Positions 40,611-50,257 are shown, counted from the first letter of the stretch. The stretch is DNA of 64,000 bases from Candidatus Nomurabacteria bacterium (GCA_020631935.1 JACKGP010000002.1:209936-273935), one strand, 5' to 3'. Program-made: numbers and translations. The notes: generated by a model not told the origin, from the letters alone.

Positions 40611-42728
40611 TTATTCAGCGTCTTTTAGACTCAGGCTCAAACGACCGCGATCATCGACTTCCATCAACTTGACGCGAACTTCTTGGCCTTCTGAAATCAC
40701 ATCAGTTACTTTTTCAACCCGCTTGTCTGATAGTTTGGAAATATGCACCATACCATCAATGCCCGGCATGATATTAACGAATGCGCCAAAATCCTTAATA
40801 GAAACTACTGTACCCGTATAGGTTCGGCCAACTTCTGGCTCCTCAGTCAGACTCTTGATCCAATCAAGAGCTTTTTGGATATGCTCACCATTCGGGCTAG
40901 CTACCGTAATCAGACCGTCGTCTTTAATATCAATTTCAGCACCTGTTTCAGATGTAATCTTGTTTATCATCTCGCCACCCTTGCCAATGACAGCACCGAT
41001 TTTGTCTGGATTTATCTTAATCTTCTCGATGCGAGGCGCATGCTGGCTAAGCTCACTTCGTGGCTCGGGCATTACCGATACCATGTGCTCTAGTATATGC
41101 ATACGGCCTGGCTTCGATTGATCAATCGCCATTTTTAGAATCTCGACTGGCAGCCCATGAACTTTCATATCCATCTGAAGTGCGGTAATTCCCTTTTCAG
41201 TTCCGGTCACCTTAAAATCCATATCACCTGCAAAGTCTTCAGCATCAGCAATATCGCTCAAAACATACGGCGTACTACCATCCATCATTAGGCCCATTGC
41301 AATTCCAGAAACTGGCCGCTTGATCGGCACACCAGCATCCATCAGTGCAAGACAGCTTGAACAAGTCGCCGCCATTGAAGTTGATCCGTTTTGGCTCATA
41401 ATCTCAGTTACAGAACGAATAGTGTACGGGAACTCTTCTTCGGTCGGTAGGACTGCCTCTAGGGCGCGCTCAGCTAGATAGCCGTGACCGATTTCTCGTC
41501 GACCAGGACTACCCATTCTACGCACTTCACCTACCGTGTAGCCAGGTGCATTGTAGTGGTGCATATAACGACGCTCGCCGTCGGTAACCTCCATAGTGTC
41601 GACTATTTGCGCATAGCTCAGTGGCGCTAAAGTAACTACATTCATACCCTGAGTCACGCCGCGAGTAAAGATGCTTGAACCATGCACGCGCGGCAATACG
41701 CCGACTTCAGAACTTAACGGACGAATTTGCTCCAATTTACGACCGTCTGGACGCAAACCATCTTCAACAATTCCACGGCGCACATCTTTATGTAGTGCCA
41801 TTGTGAATGCTTCGTCGTATTCGTCGCGTAGATCCTTGGTGTAATCCTCTTCGCCAATTTTTTCACGCATTTCTTCGTGGAAAGCCCAGCGTATCTCGTT
41901 GATTATATTGTTTCGCTCTGGGTAATCTTTACGAATATCTGAGCCAAATTTACCGTCAACCCACTCATCTACTACAGTTTGAATTTCTTCATTCGGTAGC
42001 ACTAGCTCGTACTCTTGATCGGCTGGAGCAACTTTCTCGGCCAATTCTCTTTGCAGCTTAATTGCTGGCTGGTAGGCATCGTACGCCCAAGCCAAAGCGT
42101 CAACAATTACCTGCTCGTCGACTTCTTTTGCGCCAGCTTCTACCATGGTAATTCCGCTTTCAATACCAGCAACCACTAGATCAAGATCGCTCTGCTCGCG
42201 CTCTTCAGCATTCAAAAATGCTTTGAATTCACCATTTACTCGGCCTACGCGCAGCCCGGCTACAGGACCGTCAAACGGAGTTCCTGTTAGCATCAATGCT
42301 GCACTAGCGGCAATCATCGCTACCATATCGGGGCGAAAATCTGGATCCATGCTCAAAACCGTAGTCACTACTTGGACTTCCTGGCGATAACCCTTTGGGA
42401 AGAGTGGACGAATCGGTCGATCGATAATACGGCCAATCAGAACTGCCTCGTCACTCGGGCGACCCTCACGCTTGATGAAGCGTGAACCAGATATCTTACC
42501 AGCTGCATACATTTTTTCTTCGTAGTCGATCGACAGTGGAAAATAATCAAGCACAACCGGCCTAGATCCAACCTGAGCGCTACCAAGCACCACTGTGTCA
42601 CCATATGTCACTAGCACCGAGCCAGTCGTACGAAAACCAACACGGTTTACCTCTAGTTTTAGCGGTCGACCGCATAGTTCAGTCGTGACAGAGAAAATTT
42701 CTTTGCCACTTGGATTTATAACAGACAT
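40611..42728 (-). CDS. pnp: Polynucleotide phosphorylase
   Basis: 705 residues. Two RNase PH domains (with GKISGSRFIKREGRPSDEA and MGSPGRREIGHGYLAERAL), then KH (KIGAVIGKGGEMINKITSE) and S1 (YTGTVVSIKDFGAFVNIM) RNA-binding domains. Phosphorolytic 3' exonuclease. AAAGGAG ribosome site. Follows rpsO, the usual rpsO-pnp pairing, but with its own promoter and a terminator between. Confidence 0.97.
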   Translation of the reverse strand: MSVINPSGKEIFSVTTELCGRPLKLEVNRVGFRTTGSVLVTYGDTVVLGSAQVGSRPVVLDYFPLSIDYEEKMYAAGKISGSRFIKREGRPSDEAVLIGRIIDRPIRPLFPKGYRQEVQVVTTVLSMDPDFRPDMVAMIAASAALMLTGTPFDGPVAGLRVGRVNGEFKAFLNAEEREQSDLDLVVAGIESGITMVEAGAKEVDEQVIVDALAWAYDAYQPAIKLQRELAEKVAPADQEYELVLPNEEIQTVVDEWVDGKFGSDIRKDYPERNNIINEIRWAFHEEMREKIGEEDYTKDLRDEYDEAFTMALHKDVRRGIVEDGLRPDGRKLEQIRPLSSEVGVLPRVHGSSIFTRGVTQGMNVVTLAPLSYAQIVDTMEVTDGERRYMHHYNAPGYTVGEVRRMGSPGRREIGHGYLAERALEAVLPTEEEFPYTIRSVTEIMSQNGSTSMAATCSSCLALMDAGVPIKRPVSGIAMGLMMDGSTPYVLSDIADAEDFAGDMDFKVTGTEKGITALQMDMKVHGLPVEILKMAIDQSKPGRMHILEHMVSVMPEPRSELSQHAPRIEKIKINPDKIGAVIGKGGEMINKITSETGAEIDIKDDGLITVASPNGEHIQKALDWIKSLTEEPEVGRTYTGTVVSIKDFGAFVNIMPGIDGMVHISKLSDKRVEKVTDVISEGQEVRVKLMEVDDRGRLSLSLKDAE

Positions 42729-42842
42729 TATATAGTCTCCTTTCGTTTCGCGGAGAGTAACAGGTAGAAATCCTAGCCTTACAAAAACTTCTATCTATCA
42801 CCATCCGCTGTTAATACAATTTACATTATACCTCAATTTGAG
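42729..42842 (-). promoter_or_regulatory. pnp promoter and leader
   Basis: -10 TATAAT (42830-42825) with a near-palindrome CTCAAATTGAG immediately upstream (42842-42832). The 100-base leader can pair GCGGA with TCCGC and TAGAAG with TTTCTA, giving one large stem-loop before the ribosome site, in line with the known autoregulation of pnp through its leader in other bacteria. Confidence 0.55.
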
Positions 42843-42870
42843 CTGCTATGCTTGCCGTCAAGCAAAGTAC

Positions 42871-42899
42871 AAAAAAGAACCTCCGCTTACTTGCGGAGG
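42871..42899 (-). terminator. Terminator at the end of rpsO
   Basis: Minus strand CCTCCGC-AAGTAA-GCGGAGG then TTCTTTTTT. The 5' arm overlaps the last codons of rpsO. Confidence 0.9.
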
Positions 42900-43153
42900 C
42901 CTAGAGTTGCGACTACCTTTTTGTATGCATCGAAGTCTTTAGCTTCTAGATACTTCAAAAGTCGCTTTCGTTTACCGACCATCTGAATTAAGCCGCGTCG
43001 CGCCATGTTGTCGTGCTTGTTCACCTTTAGGTGAGCAGTCAACTCCTTGATACGCGCTGTCAAAACAGATACCTGCGCCTGAGGGCTGCCGACATCGTTC
43101 TTGCCAGTTTGCGTTAGCTTAATAGCTGCCGCTTTCTTCTCTTTTGTAATCAT
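42887..43153 (-). CDS. rpsO: Ribosomal protein S15
   Basis: 88 residues starting MITKEKKAAAIKLTQ, with DVGSPQAQVSVLTARIKEL and ARRGLIQMVGKRKRLLKYL; the length is standard. An in-frame ATG one codon earlier (43156) is equally possible. A promoter (TTGCAA, 17 bp, TACAAT) inside the truB end puts the -10 only 5-8 bases before the start, so this message is leaderless. Confidence 0.95.
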   Translation of the reverse strand: MITKEKKAAAIKLTQTGKNDVGSPQAQVSVLTARIKELTAHLKVNKHDNMARRGLIQMVGKRKRLLKYLEAKDFDAYKKVVATLGLRK

Positions 43154-43161
43154 CATTGGCC

Positions 43162-43190
43162 ATTGTATAAGATTTCGCCCCTTATTGCAA
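43162..43190 (-). promoter_or_regulatory. Promoter of rpsO
   Basis: Minus strand -35 TTGCAA (43190-43185), 17 bp spacer, -10 TACAAT (43167-43162), overlapping the truB stop region. Confidence 0.75.
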
Positions 43191-43853
43191 CCATGTACTG
43201 ACTTGATCAATGCTCCACTTGCCAATTGCCGTGCGACGAAGTTCTGAACAATACGCTCCTGTGCCCAAAGCGGAGCCAATATCTTCCGCTAAACTACGAA
43301 TGTATGTGCCGCTGGAAACATGCGCCACAAGTTTCAAATTTGGATAGTCGTAGGACACTAAATCGATAGAATATACTGTCACCTCCCTAGATGGGATCTC
43401 AACCTTTTTACCGTCTCTTGCCAACCTATATGCCCGTTGGCCATTTACTTTTACAGCACTATAGGCTGGTGGAGTTTGAGTTATCTTGCCCGTAAACTGC
43501 TGAAGCACACTCTTAATTTCATCAAGTCCAGGCTGATGCTCGCTCGCAGCGACTAGATCGCCCTCTGGATCACCCGTGGTGCTTGTCGTTCCCAGAGTAA
43601 AAGTAGCCTCGTACACTTTGTCTTGTTTTAAAAAATCGTCTGCCTTTTTACACTCATCGCCTAGCAGAACTATCAGGAGTCCAGTGGCAAACGGATCTAA
43701 AGTGCCCGCATGACCAACGCGCAGTTGCCTCTTGGTCGGCTTTTCGCCTTTTTCGATATAATCTCTGCGAATTTTACCGCGAATTTTTGCACACACATCA
43801 AAACTAGTCCAGCCAGCTGGCTTGTCAACGAGTAGTATATCTTTAGAGTCCAC
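43182..43853 (-). CDS. truB: tRNA pseudouridine-55 synthase
   Basis: 223 residues. LLVDKPAGWTSFDV, the catalytic aspartate in GHAGTLDPFATGLL, AYSAVKVNGQRAYRLAR and SSGTYIRSLAEDIG are all present. It makes the conserved pseudouridine of the T loop. It ends where the C-terminal PUA-like domain of longer TruBs would begin, so it is a short form. GTG start. Confidence 0.95.
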   Translation of the reverse strand: MDSKDILLVDKPAGWTSFDVCAKIRGKIRRDYIEKGEKPTKRQLRVGHAGTLDPFATGLLIVLLGDECKKADDFLKQDKVYEATFTLGTTSTTGDPEGDLVAASEHQPGLDEIKSVLQQFTGKITQTPPAYSAVKVNGQRAYRLARDGKKVEIPSREVTVYSIDLVSYDYPNLKLVAHVSSGTYIRSLAEDIGSALGTGAYCSELRRTAIGKWSIDQVSTWLQ

Positions 43854-43899
43854 AGCTGTATTCTAAACAAACAACCAAGGATTCGTCTAGCCTGTCTAG

Positions 43900-45822
43900 C
43901 TATTTAGGGCTTGGTATTTGGAACTGGTTCGGGTCTGCTGGCTGTTCAGGCGCGTTCAAGGGCTGCACAGGCGGTGCAGACAAAGCTGGATCGTTGCCAA
44001 ATATCGAACCAAGTTGACCAGTGGGTATTGCTCCACCTTGAGGTAGCGGCGGCGGTGGCAGTGCATCCATAGCTGGCATTTGTGGCATTTCTGGTGGTAG
44101 TGGCGGCGGTAAGCTAAAGTCCGGTACAGCCGGCATGTCTGGATTAGTGTTGCCAGCTAGAGGTGGAGTCAAATCACTCCCGAGCTGATTAGCACCAACA
44201 TCATGACGCGGGTTATTAGCTGGATCAAAAGGTGCCCCATCTAGCGCTTCAGCGACCGCAGCCTGGGCGGCTTCACGCTCATCGACACCCGCAGCCTGAC
44301 TAGATGTCTGCTGTCTAGCGCGACTGTCGATATCGGCTAGCGTCTCGCTAGGACTATTTTGCTGGGGTACATCATTCGCGGGCATATCCACTGGCGGCTG
44401 CATAGGCGCACTTGATTGCGGGACAGGTGTCTCAATGTATGCAGACTGTGGCTGATCATCAAAAATATCGACCGACTTTGGCTCCGTAGAGGGCTGCATT
44501 GCGGCATTTAGCGGGCTATCATAGATAGGCTCTTCATCGCCAACGTACCTGCCGCTGCCGTGACTTAGGATTTTTTTGTTCTTTGTACTTGCCGCTTCTT
44601 GACGAGCCGTTTCAGCGGCCTGTTCGGTAGTTGCGTTCAACGTACCGCCTAAAATTGGCTCTCGATAGCCCGACGCATCATCCACCTGCTCGCTGGCGGC
44701 TATTATATCTTTCTGTAACTCCTCTACAGATGGAGTGGCTGCAGCTGGTAAATTCTTGGACAAATCGCTCTCTGCCTTGGCTTCTGCCTCAGCAAGCTTT
44801 GATTCTGCCGATTCGGCAGCTTGAGATGTCTTTTCATCAGCCACCTGGCGAGCAACTTCATCTAAGTCACCCTCTTTCTCATGAGATATCGACAAAGATC
44901 CATCCTCGGCTGGAGTATCTTTTGGCGGTGCAGGTTCCGACTTGGACGATTGATCTACTTTGCTAGACTTACCCTCTTCCAACGCAGTAGTTCCATCTGC
45001 TGAATCAGAGTCATCTGTGTCTTCGTTGTTATCTTTTTTGCCCTCGCCTATTTCATTAGCTTCTTCTAGCCGAGTTGCTATCAGCTGCTGATTGGCACCA
45101 GCGGCCATTAACTGAGCCGCCATAGTCATCACCTTGCTACTGGTTTTATCATTGCTAAACCTATCGGTTGAGGCAACTATACCCGTCAAGAGTGCCGATG
45201 CACTCTGCTCGTCGAGCACTGGCTTATCTTTTTTCAGGGCCTCAGACAGCGCCACCAACATCTCTGAAATACTACTTGCGCCTTCGTCAACCCAATCTAT
45301 ACTGCCCAGCTTGGACTTTTCTCTGCAGTTTATCGTTGCCACGGTAGCATCGTGCAATATACGACCATGCGCCCCAAGTGCCTTGTCTAGATACTCCTTG
45401 CTCGTTACACCAAGCGCTAGCACCAACTCTACGTTGTAGTCGCCCTGACTAAAGTCTAAATCAGTCTCATCAATAGTAGTTCTATAAGGCGTGATAAATA
45501 TTTTTACTACGTCACCATCTACTTTATACCTCAGATGGTCGGCTTTTTCTTTATCTAGTGCAATTATGAAATCGCGCAAGCTATCAACAGTATTTTCAAA
45601 CGTCTTGCCTGGCTCCAAAAAGTCAATCGCAGGCGGCACATCACCAGAAACCACAGCAGTGGCATGCTTATTCATGCCATTTAGCATTATAGTCAACCCC
45701 AACGCTGCAGATAATTCGTCTACACTAGGGTTTGTGCTAACAGTTACAAGTATGTTGGTCGAGTCTTTTATCTGCTCGACTATCTGTTGTTTTGCGCCCG
45801 TACTACTAGTAGAATCGTTCAT
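43900..45822 (-). CDS. DHH-phosphoesterase-like protein with long disordered tail
   Basis: 640 residues. The first 260 or so resemble the nanoRNase/RecJ-like DHH domain (NILVTVSTNPSVDELSAALG; LHDATVATINCREKS; SASALLTGIVASTDRF). The expected Asp residues of the DHH motifs are replaced, for example STNPSVDELSA where D-x-D-A is usual, so it may be catalytically dead. The rest is acidic, then proline/glutamine-rich (PPLPPEMPQMPAMDALPPPPL), predicted disordered. Upstream of truB by 46 bases. Confidence 0.6.
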   Translation of the reverse strand: MNDSTSSTGAKQQIVEQIKDSTNILVTVSTNPSVDELSAALGLTIMLNGMNKHATAVVSGDVPPAIDFLEPGKTFENTVDSLRDFIIALDKEKADHLRYKVDGDVVKIFITPYRTTIDETDLDFSQGDYNVELVLALGVTSKEYLDKALGAHGRILHDATVATINCREKSKLGSIDWVDEGASSISEMLVALSEALKKDKPVLDEQSASALLTGIVASTDRFSNDKTSSKVMTMAAQLMAAGANQQLIATRLEEANEIGEGKKDNNEDTDDSDSADGTTALEEGKSSKVDQSSKSEPAPPKDTPAEDGSLSISHEKEGDLDEVARQVADEKTSQAAESAESKLAEAEAKAESDLSKNLPAAATPSVEELQKDIIAASEQVDDASGYREPILGGTLNATTEQAAETARQEAASTKNKKILSHGSGRYVGDEEPIYDSPLNAAMQPSTEPKSVDIFDDQPQSAYIETPVPQSSAPMQPPVDMPANDVPQQNSPSETLADIDSRARQQTSSQAAGVDEREAAQAAVAEALDGAPFDPANNPRHDVGANQLGSDLTPPLAGNTNPDMPAVPDFSLPPPLPPEMPQMPAMDALPPPPLPQGGAIPTGQLGSIFGNDPALSAPPVQPLNAPEQPADPNQFQIPSPK

Positions 45823-45894
45823 GTATCAATGTTTTTGTTTATAGGTTGCTTTGGGAGTAGTGTAGCACAAGCGCTTTAAAGTGGTCAACTACTT

Positions 45895-45923
45895 TTGACT
45901 TTTTCGTCTGCATACTCTATAAT
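45895..45923 (+). promoter_or_regulatory. Promoter of rpsT
   Basis: -35 TTGACT (45895-45900), 17 bp spacer, -10 TATAAT (45918-45923), with a leader of about 45 bases and an AAAGGAAG ribosome site. Near consensus, fitting a ribosomal protein gene. Confidence 0.88.
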
Positions 45924-45976
45924 TACCCCTTGATTAGCAATATAAATCTAAAATAATAAAGGAAGTTCTCCCCACT

Positions 45977-46345
45977 ATGCCAATCATTAAGTCTGCTATA
46001 AAGCGAGTTAAACAAGCTCAAGTACGCCGCGAGCGCAATGTTGCCACAAAGCGCACCATCAAGACAGCCGTAAAAGCCTTTGAGGCAAAACCAACTAGCG
46101 AATCCCTATCAAAGGTTCATTCTGAGCTAGACAAGGCCCTAAAGAAAAACCTTCTTCACAAAAATACAGTTGCTAGACGAAAAGCTGCTATCGCTAAAAA
46201 AGCCAAAGATTCTGGTGTTAAACTAGCCGCTGCAAAAAAAGCCACTACAGCCAAGAAGAAGCCGACCACAGCTAAAAAACCAGCCGCAGCCAAGAAGCCA
46301 GCCGCTAAAAAAGCTACTGCAAAAAAGGCTGCACCAAAAAAATAA
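45977..46345 (+). CDS. rpsT: Ribosomal protein S20 with Lys/Ala-rich extension
   Basis: 122 residues. The first 80 are S20 (MPIIKSAIKRVKQAQVRRER, KNLLHKNTVARRKAAIAKKA). The last 40 are an added repeat of AAKK/TAKK units, histone-H1-like and very basic. The extension may bind rRNA or DNA. Ends in a terminator shared with the convergent holA end. Confidence 0.95.
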   Translation: MPIIKSAIKRVKQAQVRRERNVATKRTIKTAVKAFEAKPTSESLSKVHSELDKALKKNLLHKNTVARRKAAIAKKAKDSGVKLAAAKKATTAKKKPTTAKKPAAAKKPAAKKATAKKAAPKK

Positions 46346-46358
46346 TCACTAGTTAGAT

Positions 46359-47264
46359 TTATTGCTTAACTGCTACTATCTTTAGTAGCAGTTTTTCTAC
46401 TATCATCCAGGGGTCGTTATCTACTGTTTTCGTTAACCTGTCGGCCTCGGCAGTCCACTCCAGTATGCTTAAGGTGACTTTTCTATCCATGCTTCTTGAG
46501 TATGGAGTCAGTCGGTTCATCATAAATGGCGACACCCCCATGTCGGCAGCCGTAAGCGAGCTAGATTTTCCACCCAAAACCAACGCAACAAGCTGCTGAA
46601 TTTGACTTGCAAGCAAACCTAGCACCCTATAGGCATCGTCGCTACGCTCTAATCCATCAATCTGCTGCTTTATAGCTGCGCCATCACCTTTTAGAGCAGT
46701 CTCCAGTAGTATAAATACGTTCGACTCCATGGCTGGATCTACTGCAGATTTGATGGCTTTCTCGTCAGCTACACCGACAAGTTCTAGTTTCTCAATCGCC
46801 TGATGAAGGTCTTGCTGATTTACACCCACCCAGTGAACCAGAAACTGCGCTTCGGCTGGATTTACTTTAATGCCACGCGACTTTATTTGTTCTTGTACCC
46901 ATGCTGCAGCCTTGCTCGAGTCTCGTTCTGTCCACGGCTTATGATCAATGATTTCAGCATTTTTCTGCAGCCACTTAAATGTCTTTGTGCGCTTGTCTGG
47001 CTTTGGCTCAACCAGCACCAGCGTTGTGTCCTCTCCTGCCCTCTCTAACAGTGGAATTGCTTCCGACCACAAGTGCTTGTTATCGCCAAGTGAATCTATC
47101 ACCACCTGGCGTTTCGATGAAAAAAGTGTTGATCCAGCGCATATGTCGGCTAGCTGCTCAAAAGATAGCTCTATGCCATCGTAGCGCTCAGCGCCGACAT
47201 CTAGCAACTCGGATAGTTTTCGTCGCAACGCAAAGTCATTTTCACCAGTCAGTACATAAATCAT
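46359..47264 (-). CDS. holA: DNA polymerase III delta subunit
   Basis: 301 residues. Clamp-loader subunit with MIYVLTGENDFALRRKL at the start, a degenerate AAA+ fold without a Walker lysine, and the middle WVGVNQQDLHQAIEKLELV and C-terminal collar domain. TATACT lies eight bases before the ATG, so leaderless. Confidence 0.88.
   Translation of the reverse strand: MIYVLTGENDFALRRKLSELLDVGAERYDGIELSFEQLADICAGSTLFSSKRQVVIDSLGDNKHLWSEAIPLLERAGEDTTLVLVEPKPDKRTKTFKWLQKNAEIIDHKPWTERDSSKAAAWVQEQIKSRGIKVNPAEAQFLVHWVGVNQQDLHQAIEKLELVGVADEKAIKSAVDPAMESNVFILLETALKGDGAAIKQQIDGLERSDDAYRVLGLLASQIQQLVALVLGGKSSSLTAADMGVSPFMMNRLTPYSRSMDRKVTLSILEWTAEADRLTKTVDNDPWMIVEKLLLKIVAVKQ
46370..46399 (+). terminator. Terminator of rpsT
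   Basis: AACTGCTAC-TATCTTTA-GTAGCAGTTTTT on the + strand, lying inside the 3' end of holA on the other strand. Confidence 0.8.
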
Positions 47265-47304
47265 TTAGTTCTAGTATAGCCGAGAACCGATGAAGCAGGC
47301 TAGA

Positions 47305-48690
47305 CTATCTGCGCAGTGCGTACTTATATATCACAGCCAGAACAGGTAGCGCCAACATAGCTATTAGCGTAATAATGCCGATACTGCCTGGTGTACCCAC
47401 CCCACTATCCGGCGCCCTAGGTACGTTCTGTAGGCTGGCGTTGGTTGGGGTGTTTGGGTTGGCTGGTGTTGGGTTTGAGTAGGTAAAGTTAACTGTGTTT
47501 ATGGCATTAGCTAGGGTGTAGGTGTATGGAGAGGTTGGAGTTATGATACTGTAGCCTGATATTTGTGGAGCTGTGAATTGTTGAGTGGCTCCGATTCTAA
47601 AGTATCTAGATAGATCATTGGTATCGTTTTCAGATACTTTATAGCTAGATAGTCCTACTCCAGTCATAGTTACTGAAGGAGCAAGCTCCTTACCTGCGGT
47701 GTCGGCATAGTTGACTGTTACTTGGGCGGGGTTGATGAGGTGGCCGCCATAGTTGATGTCGTCATCCATAAACATCGAGTCTTGCAAATTGTTTGGATTG
47801 GATGGGCTGTTAGTGTGAAGACGGACATACTCTATGGTTGCCATATATTCCTCTTCTGTAACTAAGCCTTCAGCAAGATCGTAGTAGGAGTGTGCTGGAT
47901 TATTCGCGGCAAAAGCAGCCTCGCCTATAGTCGTTACCGAGTCTGGGATGGTGACGGAGGTGAGTTGGTTGAAGACGAAGGCGTAGTCACCGATGCTGGT
48001 CACAGAGTCTGGGATGGTGACGGAGGTGAGTTGGTTGTAGGCGAAGGCGAATTCACCGATGCTGGTCACGGAGTCTGGGATGGTGACGGAGGTGAGTTGG
48101 TTGGAGTAGAAGGCACCGATGCCGATGCTGGTCACAGAGTCTGGGATGGTGACAGAGGTGAGTTGGTTGTAGGCGAAGGCAGAGTTACCGATGCTAGTTA
48201 CTGTATTTGGGATAGTGACGGAGGTGAGTTGGTTGTAGGAGAAGGCACCGATGCCGATGCTGGTCACGGAGTCTGGGATGGTGACGGAGGTGAGTTGGTT
48301 GGAGGAGAAGGCAGAGTCACCGATGCTGGTCACTGAGTCTGGGATGGTGACGGAGGTGAGTTGGTTGTAGGAGAAGGCACCGTTGCCGATACTGGTCACA
48401 GAGTCTGGGATGGTGACGGAGGTGAGTTGGTTGGATTCGAAGGCAGAGTTACCGATGCTAGTTACTTCCACTCCGCCAATACTGCTCGGTATATCTACAT
48501 CTTTGGTACAGGCTGGGGCGCCAGTTACATTACCTTCTGTATCGTAGTAGTCGGTAATGGTATTACTAGCAGCGTCAAAAGCAAAGCATGAATCTGGTGG
48601 AGTGGCGGCGTTGGTTGGTGTGGTGAAGAATGCTGGGGTTAGTAGTGATACGGCTAGTACTGCTGCCGTGTTTAGTAGTTTGTTTTTCAT
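47305..48690 (-). CDS. BspA-type leucine-rich-repeat surface protein
   Basis: 461 residues. Signal peptide ([18 protein letters not shown]), then eight or nine 23-residue LRR_5 repeats of the form [18 protein letters not shown], then a MucBP-like domain ([18 protein letters not shown]). A Pro/Asn linker ([21 protein letters not shown]) and a C-terminal membrane helix with basic end YALRR complete it, a wall/membrane anchor without a clear LPxTG. Likely a host-cell or mucus adhesin. The transcript has TGC-TATAAT and a GGGAGG site. Confidence 0.9.
   Translation of the reverse strand: MKNKLLNTAAVLAVSLLTPAFFTTPTNAATPPDSCFAFDAASNTITDYYDTEGNVTGAPACTKDVDIPSSIGGVEVTSIGNSAFESNQLTSVTIPDSVTSIGNGAFSYNQLTSVTIPDSVTSIGDSAFSSNQLTSVTIPDSVTSIGIGAFSYNQLTSVTIPNTVTSIGNSAFAYNQLTSVTIPDSVTSIGIGAFYSNQLTSVTIPDSVTSIGEFAFAYNQLTSVTIPDSVTSIGDYAFVFNQLTSVTIPDSVTTIGEAAFAANNPAHSYYDLAEGLVTEEEYMATIEYVRLHTNSPSNPNNLQDSMFMDDDINYGGHLINPAQVTVNYADTAGKELAPSVTMTGVGLSSYKVSENDTNDLSRYFRIGATQQFTAPQISGYSIITPTSPYTYTLANAINTVNFTYSNPTPANPNTPTNASLQNVPRAPDSGVGTPGSIGIITLIAMLALPVLAVIYKYALRR
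47925..48465 (-). repeat. 69-bp tandem repeats inside the LRR gene
   Basis: About eight direct copies of a 69 bp unit encoding one LRR_5 repeat; long stretches (such as GTGACGGAGGTGAGTTGGTTG on the + strand) are identical between copies. Near identity at silent positions suggests recent expansion or gene conversion. They are coding, not CRISPR repeats. Confidence 0.9.
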
Positions 48691-48789
48691 GATTGTATTT
48701 ATGTTCCTCCCTATTTATATACGTACCCTCACCTCAGGTAGTTATTTTATGGGGATATTATAGCATAAGTATTATAGAATACATAGATT

Positions 48790-49680
48790 TCAGGTTTCGA
48801 CCAAGTGAGTCTGACAGACCAGACATACATGTGTCCCTCGACCAGCTACGCGAATTTTCTCAATCAAGACGTCGGGGTGCTCCGGGCATGGCAACCCTTC
48901 ACGGTGAAATACCCTGGCAAAATCCATATAGCTACCCTTCTTACCCTCGGCATCTACATAGTTACGATTGGTGCTGCCACCTTTTTTAATAGACAAATTC
49001 ATAACGTCTTTTATCTCATTGAGTAGCTTCTCAAGCTGTGCATCTGGTATGTCCCTAACGCGAGTTGACGGATGAATTTTTGCACCCCACAAACTCTCGT
49101 CGGCGTATATATTCCCCACTCCAGCCAGTACTGTTTGGTCCAAAATCGCTGCTTTTATAGTAGTGCCGTTTCTTCTGCGAATCCGCTGAATAAAATCTTT
49201 GGCCGTAAAGCTATCTTCAAGCGGCTCGGGGCCGACTTTTTGCATAAATTTCATATTCGGAACTTCTGACGTAGGCAGCAACTTTACCCAGCCAAAGCGG
49301 CGCTGATCGTTAAAATACAAATGCGATTCGTCACTAAACTCAACCACCACCCGAGTGCTTCTGTCGGGCAACTTGCCAACCAGACTGTCGCTTGGGTGCC
49401 CCGCGCCAAACCTATCACTTTTGTCATCAATAAACACCAACTGTCCGGTCATTTTAAGATGAATTACTAGTGTGTACTGGCTCAATAAATCAATCAAAAT
49501 TACTTTTGCTCGCCGACGGACCGCTATTATGCTAGATCCGACTAAAAAATTATCAACTTCGCTTGGCACGTTCGGAAAGCTCTTTGGCGATTCAATATCT
49601 TTAGCCGATTTTATAACTTTGCCAACAATCAAACGTCGCAAACCACGACAAACTGTTTCAACTTCTGGCAGTTCAGGCAT
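48790..49680 (-). CDS. mutM: Formamidopyrimidine-DNA glycosylase
   Basis: 296 residues. N-terminal catalytic PELPEVETV (Pro1 nucleophile, Glu2), the H2TH region with AILDQTVLAGVGNIYADESL, and a C-terminal zinc finger (PCPEHPDVLIEKI and HVCLVCQ) in which one of the four usual Cys is His. Removes 8-oxoguanine. The ORF start MPELPEV is the only sensible one. Overlaps the HAD gene stop by eight bases. Confidence 0.95.
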   Translation of the reverse strand: MPELPEVETVCRGLRRLIVGKVIKSAKDIESPKSFPNVPSEVDNFLVGSSIIAVRRRAKVILIDLLSQYTLVIHLKMTGQLVFIDDKSDRFGAGHPSDSLVGKLPDRSTRVVVEFSDESHLYFNDQRRFGWVKLLPTSEVPNMKFMQKVGPEPLEDSFTAKDFIQRIRRRNGTTIKAAILDQTVLAGVGNIYADESLWGAKIHPSTRVRDIPDAQLEKLLNEIKDVMNLSIKKGGSTNRNYVDAEGKKGSYMDFARVFHREGLPCPEHPDVLIEKIRVAGRGTHVCLVCQTHLVET

Positions 49681-50257
49681 TTTTTTGCCCTAAAATTTCG
49701 CCTAGCTCCGCTATGCACTGCTCGTTGGTTTTGTACCAAATAGCCTGCATACCAGCTGCAATAGCACCATCAACATTATCCTTTCGATCATCAATCATAA
49801 CGCACTCTTCAGGCCTTACGCCTAATTTTTCGGCGGTAATGTAAAAAGCTTCTGGGCTTGGCTTTATCGCGCCAACATCACTAGATAAAACCGTCGCATC
49901 AAACAGTTGGGATTGCTCATCACCAGAAAAAAACGACTCCATGCCACCATGTCCAATATTGCTCAGCATGCCAACTTTGTAGTCGGATCTCAGCTCCTGG
50001 CTGTATGACAATAGCGAATCGTTCAGCGTATGCTGGCCGCGAACATTCTGTCTGATGAAATCCTCATCCAGGCCAGTAATTGCGGCAATCTCGTGCGCAT
50101 GCTCTAGGTCATTTATATAGCCGTAGTCGTACCTTTTGTCGATATCTGAAATTTCAATGCGTAATTCTGAGTAATTTTCTACTTCACGTTCGTAGAATAG
50201 CAGACTCGGATCGACATAAAGCACACCGAAACAATCAAAAACAATAGCTCGAATCAT
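49673..50257 (-). CDS. HAD-superfamily hydrolase
   Basis: 194 residues. Motif I AIVFDCFGVLY (nucleophile Asp present, second Asp replaced by Phe), motif II MLSNIGHGG, motif III IKPSPEAFY and motif IV MIDDRKDNVDGA. YihX/epoxide-hydrolase-N like subgroup. Dephosphorylates an unknown small molecule. TATCAT with TGC stands nine bases before the ATG. In one unit with mutM. Confidence 0.85.
   Translation of the reverse strand: MIRAIVFDCFGVLYVDPSLLFYEREVENYSELRIEISDIDKRYDYGYINDLEHAHEIAAITGLDEDFIRQNVRGQHTLNDSLLSYSQELRSDYKVGMLSNIGHGGMESFFSGDEQSQLFDATVLSSDVGAIKPSPEAFYITAEKLGVRPEECVMIDDRKDNVDGAIAAGMQAIWYKTNEQCIAELGEILGQKNA

Noticed and set aside
47925..48465. CRISPR array
   Set aside because: The regular 69 bp units are in-frame LRR_5 codons with no unique spacers, and no cas genes are present.
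47890..48591. + strand ORFs rich in [10 protein letters not shown] opposite the LRR gene
   Set aside because: They are the antisense reading of the tandem repeats; the minus strand has signal peptide, LRR units and membrane anchor in one frame.
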